Shown here one piece after another: positions 11,456 through 58,319 of a DNA stretch of 64,000 bases. Within the stretch, counting starts at the first letter, position 1, and each line of letters starts with the position of its first letter. The notes beneath the pieces are model-generated. The model was not told the DNA's origin. It was given only the letters and a program-made list of their open reading frames with translations, and ran no database searches. Made by a program: the position numbers and the translations under genes. The DNA comes from Actinostola sp. cb2023 (Eukaryota; Cnidaria; Anthozoa; Actiniaria; Actinostolidae), in NCBI GenBank assembly GCA_033675265.1, contig JAUJYZ010000015.1:815501-879500 (forward strand). The letters run 5' to 3'.

Positions 11456-12575
11456 CTATGTTCCATTTGGTTGACATTTCTGTAGCTTGGAGACATGAAC
11501 ATAAATTTTTAAAGCAGGTCCTAGTTTTAATGACATTCCTGTAAGGACATCGTTCCTTGACATCAACAGCAAAGCCTTACCATCGATTTCCTACAAACAT
11601 TAGAGGCATTTGTTAACTTTATATAGATACGTTTATTTAAAGAGGGTAAAAAATTGTTTCAGTAAACAGGGGCGTAGCCAGGATCTTCCATTGGGGAGGT
11701 CACACTCCCGGGGGGGGGGGGGGGGGGGGGGACTCCTATATATAGAATGACGGGGATGCTCGTCGGAAATTTTGAAAATGACCCCTAAAAGGTACCCGAG
11801 TGTTATCCTGGTGGGCGTGGCAACATAAGAGTTTTACCCCTAAAAAGTACCAGCTAAATAACAACAAATTTAATATTTTTTTGCAGTTTTAATAGTATTA
11901 AAGACAACTTTACCAATGAGTGTTAAGTGAAATGAGATAAATCAGATGATTAAAGTTGTTGTTGCCTATTTACTAAAAAAAACACCCTAAAAGGTACCAG
12001 CTCAGTCTCTGGTAGTCCAATAAAATTTGAAACACCCTAAAAGGTACCACATCACTGATTTTGACCCCTAAAAGGTACGACGAGCATCCCCGTCATTTTC
12101 CGATTGGAGTCCCCCTGGGTTCACACTCCATATCGTTCACCACCAATCCCCCCCCCCCCCCCCCCCCCAAGTGCTCCCCTCCTCAAACATATAAATTATT
12201 TAAAGAGTAGACCCAGAGGAAGGGGGGGGGGGGGGGGGGGGTCTCAGGTACCCTGTCATCTCCCCCTGCCTATGCCCCTGAGTAATTAATACAATATTTA
12301 TTATTGACTGTTATCAATAGGAGCCCTTAAAAAAAATTAATTAAATAAATGCTCCTAAAATAATTGTAATTAACTTGAATATATTTCAATATGACCATGA
12401 ATTTTGAGATGTTCATATACCTGTTCAGCAAAGCTTTTCGCTTCTTGTGGAAAACCTACAGACTCCAGAAATTTTATGACATCTGCAACTTCCCACTTAG
12501 ATGCATCTGCGGTCATGTTTTTGGGAATATTCTTTATGCTTGAACTCTTTGACTGAGAATTTTTGCAAACTTCTT
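11456..12575 (-). CDS. SAM-domain exons (7 and 8) of the SAMD1-like gene
   Basis: Exon 12575-12421 gives [20 protein letters not shown] and ends ...FAEQ in phase 0. Exon 11590-11456 continues [20 protein letters not shown] and ends [17 protein letters not shown]. The second exon was found by predicting the missing half of the SAM domain. It closely matches the SAMD1/L3MBTL/PHC type of polymerising SAM. Confidence 0.9.
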
Positions 12576-15500
12576 CTATTAAAAATAAACAAACACATTG
12601 AATGAATGGGAAAGTACATGTATCCATGCACTTTAGCACAAAATTATAGTTTAGTACACATAGTTTTAATGCTCATTTCATGGTGTGACTGTTGTTCTCG
12701 CCACATTCTATTCTGTGCATCTACATTTATAAGATCTATAAGAGTACAGACACACAGCAAAACAGAATCTATTTGTTTTATATAAAAGTTACTAACACTG
12801 GAACAAGAAATCGTATAATTACAAATAAATTAATAATATTCATGAAAAAAAATTAATTTGCACTTTTCAAGAATCAATATTTTTTTGCCATGAATATTAT
12901 TATTAATATTATAACTAACCATTTTTGGCTGCATACAAGATCCCATTCTTAGTGTCTACCATATCTGATGAAGTAGATGTTGCAATGGATGTCGAGGAAG
13001 AAGGTAGCGGTGGAGTACAAGGTGGTGTAGACTGAGATAACATTTCAAGCTCTCTTTGAACATTCTCAGCATCAACTAAAATCAATATGAGTGAAATAAT
13101 GTTGAAAACTGCCGTTCACGCCAATTGTTGCATTAAAAAAACGTTGGCATCTGAAATCTGAATCTGAAATCTTATTATTATTGTGGGTAAGAGTTTTGAT
13201 CTATCTTGTAATTACTGGAATATGCCTACACAACCTATAGGCGAAGACCTGCGTTGGTGAATAGTGTGGCTACGAGTGTTTTTAGGTCACAGATTCAGAT
13301 TTCAGATTCAGATTTCAGATACAAGTGAATAGTACTTTTCTAGTGAGCACTCTGATTGGCTACTCAATCTCAGAATATCCTTGGCTATCTACAAGGCTTT
13401 ATTGCTCAGTTGGTTAGGCCATCGCACTAGATAGTATCATGGAGGCCTTAAGTTACTTTAAACTGCAAGGATCATTCATTACTTCACAATACAATATTTT
13501 TTGACTACATAATGGACCAACATTCTAATCAAGCTTTAGTGTTGGACAGTGGAACCCGGCCTTACGGACACCCAGTTAATACGGACACTGCGTCTCATCC
13601 CCAGGGGGGGTACTCAGGGGTATCAGTGATGGGGAGGTGCGAATGAGGCCAAACTTTTTAACCCCCAAAAAGTCCATTACGCAAAAACAAGACCCAAAAA
13701 AAGTCCAACAGTGTGATGTCCTCGGATTTTACTGACTTAATAAATGTAGATGTAGATAAGTCCAATTTTTCTCCGCATAAAATCGAGAACGGTAGGATAT
13801 CATTTTTATCAACCCCCCAAAAAGTCCTTGCCAAAATCTTTGTATCAAAAAAAGTCCACCAGAAAATTGATAACCCCCAAAAAGTCCCAAGCCGCGAATT
13901 TCAAACCCAAAAAAGGTCTTCGCACCTCCCCGTCACTGATACCCCTGAGTACCCCCCCCTGGGGTCTCATCCCAATAGTGTCCGTATTAACCGGGTTATA
14001 CATAAGTGAAGACTATTACCTTGTACATGCATGTCTTTGACTTCAACAGTTCTTTCCTCTTCCATTTCCACATCTACGATTCCCTGATTGCTACCAGGAG
14101 AATGGTTTCCAGTCAACACATGCTGTCCAGAATCTCTTCTTTCTACTCTAATTGCCGTAATACCATTCAATTCTTCTAGTGATGCTGGATTGGTTGGGTG
14201 ATTTTCGCAATTATAACATATCCATTTTCCTACAACAGAAATAAGGATTATGGTAATGGGTCTGTCTGTCTGTCTGCTGATTTAATACTATCACTCAAGC
14301 AGCCACTAAGATTGACTGGACTATGGTAATGGGGTCTGTCTGTCTGTCTGCTGATGTAATACTATCACTCAAGCAGCCACTAAGATTGACTGGACTTGGT
14401 AATGGGTCTGTCTGTCTGTCTGCTGATTTAATACTATTACTCAAGCAGCCACTAAGATTGACTGGACTATGGTAATGGGTCTGTCTGTCTGTCTGCTGAT
14501 TTAATACCATCACTCAAGCAGCCACTATGAACACAGACTGGAAGCACCTTTAATAATAATAATAAATATTTATAAAGCGCTCATAGCGAAAGTTCTGAGC
14601 GCTGAATACAAAGATATATAAAAAAATATATATAAAAATAAAATAAAAATATGTATATAATAAAAATAAAATAAAAATATTAGGTCTTAAATAAGTGAGT
14701 CTTCAGTTTTGACTTTATTAGTGATATCATATATTATAATGTAGTAGTATAAGTATTAGACAATTTTGTAAATTATTATTGTATACACGCCCCTCTTGGA
14801 AACCAGCTTTAAGTTGAAGCCCTGGGCTAGCGTGATTAAATAAAGTTGACCTACCTACCTACCTATACCAGGTCTCGATTTTCAGACCCACTCAGACCAA
14901 ACTGGGTGCATCCCATTATTTAAAACAATCAGTCTGGTCTGTCTGGTCAAACATCACAACATGTAATATCAATAACCTTGTGTATACTCACCTGACGGCA
15001 TTGTGTTTAAAGGTGGTACATGACACTGCATATGGTATCCTTTATCACAAGCATCGCAGAATAACAAACTACCCTGCGAACACACAATAATGTACTCAAA
15101 TAACTGTTACTAGTCAGATCAACATGTATTATAACAATGAAAATACCAAGGTTCTTATTGCATTATATGATTGTGTAAAATGTGAAAAACACATTTGAGA
15201 TACAGTCACACCAGCCAGTTATCAAAGTAACTATAAAAGCTCTGTGGCCAACTCCTATTAAGTGGGCGGTTGCCGTTTCCCTGAGGGTGGTCGCTTATAC
15301 ATGTAGGGGTTCAATTCTATATTCTTATTATCTACTCACAGGGTCTCCACTGTCATTACATATCACACAGGTCTTGCAGTCAATGCATTGCCATGAGGTT
15401 GCATCATCCCTAATTCTACCTGTATATTCTAATTATTATCTACTTACAGGGTCTCCACTGTCATTACATATCACACAGGTCTTGCAGTCAATGCACTGCC

Positions 15501-17430
15501 ATGAGGTTACATCATCCCTAATTCTACCTGTATATTCTTATTATCTACTTACAGGGTCTCCACTGTCATTACATATCACACAGGTCTTGCAGTCAATGCA
15601 TTGCCATGAGGTTGCATCATCCCTAATTCTACCTGTATATTCTTATTATCTACTTACAGGGTCTCCACTGTCATTACATATCACACAGGTCTTGCAGTCA
15701 ATGCATTGCCATGAGGTTACATCATCCCTAATTCTACCTGTATATTCTTATTATCTACTTACAGGGTCTCCACTGTCATTACATATTACACAGGTCTTGC
15801 AGTCAATGCATTGCCATGAGGTTGCATCATCCCTAATTCTACCTGTATATTCTTATTATCTACTTACAGGGTCTCCACTGTCATTACATATAACACAGGT
15901 CTTGCAGTCAATGCATTGCCATGAGGTTGCATCATCCCTAATTCTACCTGTATATTCTTATTATCTACTTACAGGGTCTCCACTGTCATTACATATTACA
16001 TAGGTCTTGTAGTCAATGCATTGCCATGAGGTTGCATCATCCCTAATTCTACCTGTATATTCTTATTATCTACTTACAGGGTCTCCACTGTCATTACATA
16101 TCACACAGGTCTTGCAGTCAATGCACTGCCATGAGGTTACATCATCCCTAATTCTACCTGTATATTCTTATTATCTACTTACAGGGTCTCCACTGTCATT
16201 ACATATCACACAGGTCTTGCAGTCAATGCATTGCCATGAGGTTGCATCATCCCTAATTCTACCTGTATATTCTTATTATCTACTTACAGGGTCTCCACTG
16301 TCATTACATATCACACAGGTCTTGCAGTCAATGCATTGCCATGAGGTTGCATCATCCCTAATTCTACCTGTATATTCTTATTATCTACTTACAGGGTCTC
16401 CACTGTCATTACATATAACACAGGTCTTGCAGTCAATGCACTGCCATGAGGTTGCATCATCCCTAATTCTACCTGTATATTCTTATTATCTACTTACAGG
16501 GTCTCCACTGTCATTACATATCACACAGGTCTTGCAGTCAATGCATTGCCATGAGGTTACATCATCCCTAATTCTACCTGTATATTCTTATTATCTACTT
16601 ACAGGGTCTCCACTGTCATTACATATCACACAGGTCTTGCAGTCAATGCATTGCCATGAGGTTACATCATCCCTAATTCTACCTGTATATTCTTATTATC
16701 TACTTACAGGGTCTCCACTGTCATTACATATCACACAGGTCTTGCAGTCAATGCATTGCCATGAGGTTGCATCATCCCTAATTCTACCTGTATATTCTTA
16801 TTATCTACTCACAGGGTCTCCACTGTCATTACATATAACACAGGTCTTGCAGTCAATGCATTGCCATGAGGTTACATCATCCCTAATTCTACCTGTATAT
16901 TCTTATTATCTACTTACAGGGTCTCCACTGTCATTACATATAACACAGGTCTTGCAGTCAATGCATTGCCATGAGGTTGCATCATCCCTAATTCTACCTG
17001 TATATTCTTATTATCTACTTACAGGGTCTCCACTGTCATTACATATCACACAGGTCTTGCAGTCAATGCATTGCCATGAGGTTGCATCATCCCTAATTCT
17101 ACCTGTGAGGTCTGTAGAATAGTTCATGCAGCTTGGATGTGCTAAATTTGAGAGAAAACAATTTAACACACTTTAGATATAGTAAACTGGTGATGTATCA
17201 CAGCACCTGATATTAACATCATAGATACTACGAAAGATGGTCATGTAGCACTTATGAAACACATAGAAATTGAGGGAAAGTTGAAATTGTGGTTGCGAAT
17301 CCCATTAATAAGCAATTATTGGACGAGGTTGAGCAAAATATCGTGATTTGTCAGTGGCAAGCAGATTAATTATTTGCCGATGCCGAAGGCAGAGGCAAAT
17401 AATTAATCTGCTCGCCACTGACAAATCATG

Positions 17431-17464
<34 letters not shown>

Positions 17465-20400
17465 ATCATTCGACTCATTTCTATCGATAAGGAATTTATT
17501 GAATATAAACATCAAGAAAAAATATTGTAAAATGAGCTGCCATGTTTACACTGTGAATGATCAATTAAGTGCGCATGCTCAGACCGTTATTTGTAGCGAA
17601 CATTGCTTAATCTTCACTGCGCATGCTCAGACCGTTATTTGTACGCAGTTATTTGCAGGTCTTTCAGCCAATCAGAAATGCGGATAGAAATGAGTCGAAT
17701 GATAAGGTAATTTGTTTCTCTTTCTCCTTTCCTTTCTAGGACTAACACTCATAATTATTTTTATGTGCCCAAATTTTTTCATTTTTATTTATTGTCATTG
17801 AGCAACCTAAGAGTACACGTACATCTCCACTATCAGGAAAACCACAATAGGTCACCGTGGTTTTGATAGTATCTAAAGTTAGCTGTATCTATAGTTTACA
17901 GATAGAAATTGAGGGAACATTGAAGTGACATAAATTGCCCATAAAACCATTCTGAGACTAGTGTTAGCCCTAGATCAGAAAGGACAGGAGAAAGAGAACA
18001 AATCTTTGACCCAGATGGGATTCAAACCCACAACCTTCGGAACCGATCACCAATGCTCCTCCAGCTGAGCTACGTGTATATGTACAAGGCCAGCGACTGG
18101 GAGCAGGCCATGGGTATAATTAAGCTGGAAATTTACAGCCAATAATATTGATACAAATATCTATCTTTCTCTTTCTAGTTTACCTTTATTCCCACAGTCT
18201 CTACATATGAGTAAGTCTTCATGTTCTCCTTTCCTGTTGCACTCAGATGTCTGAAGGCAAAAGTCACATACAGGTTCAGTAGTACTCACTTCTCTCTCTG
18301 GACTCTGAAAGAAGTCAAACAAAAATATAACAATTCAAAACCCAACTGTCAATAGAACTGCAAATACTAACTATAGATTATAATAATTAATGACCATTCA
18401 AAATAGAATTTAAATAATCTAGACAATGAATCTGATTTACTAGTGCTGCCAGCATGCCACTTTCATGTAGATACATGTACATGTAGAGTGTTTCTTAATT
18501 GATACGTGTACATATGGAAGCCATGATGCGTCACACTATTTTCAGATCCTTTTACATACAATGTATCTTAATTAGTATTATTATTGTAAAAATGTCACTA
18601 CGTTGACATGTATTAAATATATGTACTAGTTTATAGTTACTTGTATCACCATCAATGCAGTTTGAAACTGAACTTGTATTCATAATTAAGAACAGACTTG
18701 ATCACATTCGGCCTTCACACACATGCTTGACTGAATATCCTAACGCCAAGAGTCATAACAAGAAAGCACTCGTATGATTCATCTACCACAAGCTTTGAAG
18801 TCAGATTTACATTTTAAGAGTGTTTGGAAGTCAGAACTGTGGGTTCTATCTTCATATTTTTCATACTTTAAACACTTTTCTGAAAAATATATAATTTCGC
18901 TAAAGTTTCCATTCACCAAGCATTCTTTGAATAGAAGACATTTTAGTTTAAAATTGATCTATTATCACAATAAAACCAGTTGAAAAAAGATGGATTTTAC
19001 CAGTATTTCCATTGGACTCTACATGCTTCCTGAATGTAGCACCATAAAAGAACAAGGAACGTCTATTTAAAGTAGTTGTCTATGCTGCTGAAATTTGCAT
19101 ACTTGTGGCTCTTTATTATTCATGAATAGCTGTCTGACCATGATGAAATGGGCTATTAATATTCTAGATGGTTACTATGGTTACAACATTGGTATAGCTG
19201 AGTATTTGATAATATTAGCTTTATTAGATAAAATTAACATCTACATATATTATGTCGAGCACTACTGTCAATAACATTGTACAGCATATAATCATACAGA
19301 TTTGACAAAAAAAGGGGACCATTATATAGCTACATGTACAATGCCTAGGGCTATCAATGAGGGTTGATCACATAATTTCAAAACTCATAGGACAAAAAAA
19401 TGATTATCATAGCTGGAAAGAGCTCGTTGAAATTAGTAAAATTGTGAAGTTTGGAAAAGATCGCTCCACAAATTGCGAAGATATGAATTTTCAAAAATCG
19501 AAATTTTGTATGAAAACCTTTGTTGGAGGCAAGAGTTGCCTCCAAGCGTAATTTCCAAAGGTTTTCACATAAAATTTCGATTTTTGAAAATTCATATCTT
19601 CGTAATTTGTGGAGCGATCTTTTCCAAACTTCACATTTTTTACTAATTTCAACGAGCTCTTTCCAGTTATGATAATCATGTTTTGTCCTATGAGTTTTGA
19701 AATTACATGATAAACCCTCATTCATAGGAGAGAAGTGATCAGACTCATATTATGATGATAAGTACAGAACTGCTAACTCAATTTCCATTCAATCTAAAGT
19801 AGCAGGGTCACTAAATTGATACTAGTTTAATACTTTGTTTTCAACACCAAGTATTAAATGTTCAATTTTATTGACATGTCTGTTTTCTTGAAGGAAGTTA
19901 TACATTTATATTGACCAAAGAAACCACAACAAATTTGTGATTGTAATTATAAATATATAGCTTTTCAATGCACAGTATATTGGAAATCGCAGACAACTGA
20001 ATGATTTCTGTGCTTAAAGTTTATTATTGTCATCATTATTATTATCCATTATTATTACCAGTAATACCAGTATGTTAATCTTCAAAAACGATCGATGCAA
20101 TGTACATGCATGTATGTACTGTAGTCTGTGTTGTGACATAAATTTTCCTATTATTCAAACAATGTCCTGTTAATACTTATTGGAAGAGCTCTTCAAAACA
20201 AAGAAACATACAGATTGCTACAGTATTCAAACTATCTTTGATTCTATAGATCTGATGCACATTACTATTTTGGAAGAGCTCTTCAAAAAAGAAATGCACA
20301 GATCTATACATAATATGTACCTCGTGATCAGATCAGATACATATCTATATGCTGCTTATAAAATTGGATTATTTCATGTAACTTAGTTAGGTTTTTACCA

Positions 20401-21371
20401 TCATTGTATAACTAGGGCTTTATAGAAGAGTGTAAGCACTATATACAAGATTTATAAAATTATTTACTTTTTTGAAAGAGTATATCTTAAAACAAAAATG
20501 CTTTACAACATTTTTGCTATCAAATCTTGGTGACAATAAACAACAAATCTTATAGAATATGACATCATCAACTAATACATTATTCATTGTTCAATGTGCA
20601 TATAGTAACTTAAGTATTTTATGTGTAATCGTACTAAACGTCATTAGTATGTCAATACGTCACATTGCGTGCAAAGTGTATAAGCTTGTATACAACGTAT
20701 CTCCACAAGAACTGCAAAGATATCGACCTTTACTAAAGGCATTTTTGTCAATTACAAATGAACTAGATTTTTGAAACATACACGTATTAAACGCAACCAT
20801 ACTAAGCTATTGCTAGTATCTTTCTACCTTCTAATAACGTCCAAAACACAACCAAAGCAAAAGAACAAGCACTAAAATGATTCAACAGAGTTCAACTTAC
20901 CTCGGCGGCCTCCAATAATCTATACACCCCTTCGCCAACCATCCATATTCGTCCATTCTCCACATCACTGTTCACAGCCAGTCTTATCCGTGGTCTTATA
21001 TTACTATAATAAGGGTGTTTTTCTTCTACGTAGCGTTCTATATCGTGAGTACTAACACCACGGCCACGATCGAGCACTCGTACAGCTTCAGTAACCCATC
21101 TTCCAGCTCTTGACACTTTACCCGGCCCGTGTATCTTGCTCCAACCAGCTGAATTCCTATACGATATGGCCCCTTTGAACGATCTTCTGGTTACTATTTT
21201 AGCCTCTACGAGGGCTCGCAAGTCTTCCTCGGTGTCTTTTTCGGATACTCCGTGACATTTTTGCATGGTACGGCAAATTCGTTCAAGATCGGGTCTTGAT
21301 TTTCGGCTTCTCAATAAGTTGATGCATTCCAAAATCCAATTCATGTACTTTGGGCGTTTCTCTTCGGTCAT
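11456..21371 (-). CDS. SAMD1-like chromatin reader: WH-H15-double PHD-SAM, 482 aa
   Basis: Eight exons on the minus strand: 21371-20901, 18304-18184, 17141-17023, 15073-14992, 14229-14020, 13075-12920, 12575-12421 and 11590-11456. They sum to 1449 nt with compatible phases and conserved AG/GT sites. The start ATG has A at -3. Domain order: a SAMD1-type winged helix (residues ~8-75, [14 protein letters not shown]), an H15-like winged helix (~85-155), a KAT6/DPF-type double PHD (~165-255), a Ser/Pro/Thr linker, and a C-terminal SAM (~415-475, [18 protein letters not shown]). SAMD1 binds unmethylated CpG DNA, and its SAM domain oligomerises. The KAT6 double PHD reads acylated H3 tails. The protein is thus inferred to be nuclear and to link DNA and histone marks. 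No MYST acetyltransferase domain is present. Exon 3 is followed by a 16-copy duplication of its own end. Confidence 0.88.
11669..12282. mobile_element. Nested foldback elements with poly-G/C runs
   Basis: The outer element runs from caggggcgtagccaggatc to cctatgcccctga. An inner element at 11729-12112 has ends ggactcc...atgacggggatgctcg and its complement, and repeats 'ccctaaaaggtac' several times. Homopolymer G and C runs of 19-21 bp sit at the junctions. It lies in the last intron of the SAMD1-like gene. Confidence 0.75.
13120..13330. mobile_element. Foldback repeat with 'gaaatctgaatctg' arms
   Basis: The phrase catctgaaatctgaatctga at 13147 is mirrored by tcagattcagatttcagat at about 13300. 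Two conserved breaks inside ('tatgcctacacaacctatag') separate the arms. Intronic. Confidence 0.55.
13535..14000. mobile_element. Nested TIR elements
   Basis: The outer phrase cacccagttaatacggacac is mirrored by gtgtccgtattaaccgggtt. The inner element, about 13590-13972, has ends ccaggggggggtactcaggg and its complement, with iterated 'cccaaaaagtcc'. It ends about 45 bp from the exon at 14020-14229. Confidence 0.7.
14020..18304 (-). CDS. Double-PHD exons (2-5) of the SAMD1-like gene
   Basis: Exon 18304-18184 gives CDFCLQTSE...[10 protein letters not shown]. Exon 17141-17023 gives AHPSCMNYS...[18 protein letters not shown]. Exon 15073-14992 gives [17 protein letters not shown]. Exon 14229-14020 begins [11 protein letters not shown]. 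Together these supply the Cys/His ligands of two interleaved PHD fingers in the KAT6A/DPF arrangement, where the end of PHD1 merges directly into PHD2. Confidence 0.88.
14236..14530. repeat. Minisatellite, about 72-bp unit, 4 copies
   Basis: The unit is ggtaatgggtctgtctgtct...actcaagcagccactaagat. It starts just 7 bp beyond the splice acceptor of the exon at 14229 (minus strand), so it sits where the branch region of that intron would be expected. Confidence 0.9.
14549..14872. mobile_element. SINE-like repeat with 'tttataaagcgctcatagcg' head
   Basis: It begins with AT-rich (taa)n and atttataaagcgctc, and ends attaaataaagttgacctac followed by (ctac)n. Similar heads occur at about 41803 and 52066, so this is a dispersed short retroposon or tail. 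Confidence 0.5.
15338..17106 (-). repeat. 17-copy array of a PHD-coding exon end plus its 5' splice site
   Basis: The period is 105 bp (35 codons); one step is 108 bp. Unit starts are 15338, 15446, then every 105 bp from 15551 to 17021. Read on the minus strand, each unit is an 80-nt segment ending [18 protein letters not shown], a perfect donor (cct|gtaagtag, in two units gtgagtag), and 25 nt finishing aatatacag. The first minus-strand unit (17102-17023) is the true end of exon 3. The other 16 lie in the intron before exon 4. Copies differ at only a few positions, mostly silent. The 80-nt length is not a multiple of three, and the 25-nt spacer is too short to be an ordinary animal intron. 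Confidence 0.95.
17310..17464. mobile_element. Foldback element
   Basis: Arms gcaattattggacgaggttgagc...and their complement meet at gccgatgccgaaggcagaggc. The flanks to about 17700 contain two copies of gcgcatgctcagaccgttat and mirrored 'cattcgactcatttctatc', so the complete element is longer. Confidence 0.7.
18004..18080 (-). tRNA. tRNA-like sequence (tRNA-derived repeat or pseudogene)
   Basis: The minus strand shows an A-box-like phrase (tagctcagctggaggagc) and a B-box-like phrase (gggtttgaatcccatc) at tRNA spacing. I could not fold a convincing acceptor stem or fix an anticodon. A tRNA-derived SINE head is as likely as a tRNA gene. Confidence 0.35.
19356..19722. mobile_element. Foldback MITE family B, copy 2
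   Basis: It has the same aatgagggtt ends and arm sequence as the copies at 2155 and 59284. It lies in the first intron of the SAMD1-like gene. Confidence 0.9.
20901..21371 (-). CDS. First exon of the SAMD1-like gene: WH1 plus H15-like WH2
   Basis: 157 codons end ...RLLEAAE at donor gtaagttg. Residues ~8-75 match the SAMD1 DNA-binding winged helix closely ([26 protein letters not shown]). Residues ~85-155 ([20 protein letters not shown]...[14 protein letters not shown]) match the second winged helix found in KAT6A/B N-termini. Confidence 0.9.
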
Positions 21372-21983
21372 TTTTGTAATCTGACGGCTCGTCCAGTGAG
21401 TGATGGGTTTGTAATCAGGCTGAAATAGGCTAGTATTTCATGATAAACTTCCAAAATGGGACGCTAGCTGTGTGTTTTGCATCACTGCTTCACCTCCCTT
21501 TACATCAGCAATGCGAAACGGAAAAGCGCACTACTGATAGCCGAACACCTCACGAATAATTACCGACACGACAGCGAACAATCACGAACAGACTCGGCAA
21601 GTCTTCGATTTCCAGCGGAAACTATTCAAAGCGAATGCTCGGGAAAAAATGGCGGCTGAATATGGAATTTGGTTTTGACCACAGTTAATTTTCTTTCATT
21701 TCAACCTGTTGAAACCCATTTTGGGCAACGAAGACCTACTTCAGGTTGTAGTAGAGACTATAAAGGGTGCTTCCTTCTGATATGTTTCAAAATAAGGATT
21801 GCTGTTGGGTTGTTGTTCGGGTTTGAAAGTAGGAATTATTCTGTCAAATTATTGTTTATTGTTGGGGTTTTCTTCCGTGGGAATTCACCATCGAAATGTC
21901 AAAAGAACTTAGTGCTACTACTAAATAAGCTGTGGAAACCAGTGGAGCTTTGAAAATACTCATACAATCACAAGATAAAGAAG
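21372..21983. promoter_or_regulatory. Probable bidirectional promoter between the SAMD1-like and TUT genes
   Basis: Two start codons face away from each other 612 bp apart. The interval contains aaaatggcggc at 21646-21656, a consensus YY1 site, and an ETS-like agcggaaac at 21614. No TATA box is evident at a useful distance. Transcription starts cannot be placed by eye. Confidence 0.55.

Positions 21984-58319
<36,336 letters not shown>

Noticed and set aside
13395..13450. tRNA-like phrase 'gctcagttggttaggccatc'
   Set aside because: A D-arm-like sequence without a B box; probably a SINE fragment.
15338..17106. CRISPR-like look of regular direct repeats
   Set aside because: Animal genome, no variable spacers, and the whole unit is conserved.
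15182..17122. Plus-strand frames of 273 and 368 codons through the 105-bp array
   Set aside because: They exist only because the period is a multiple of three. The strand with homology (PHD finger) is the minus strand.
19357..19725. Frames sharing [15 protein letters not shown] (also 2132-2522 and 59237-59860)
   Set aside because: They come from the arms of foldback family B, read in either direction.
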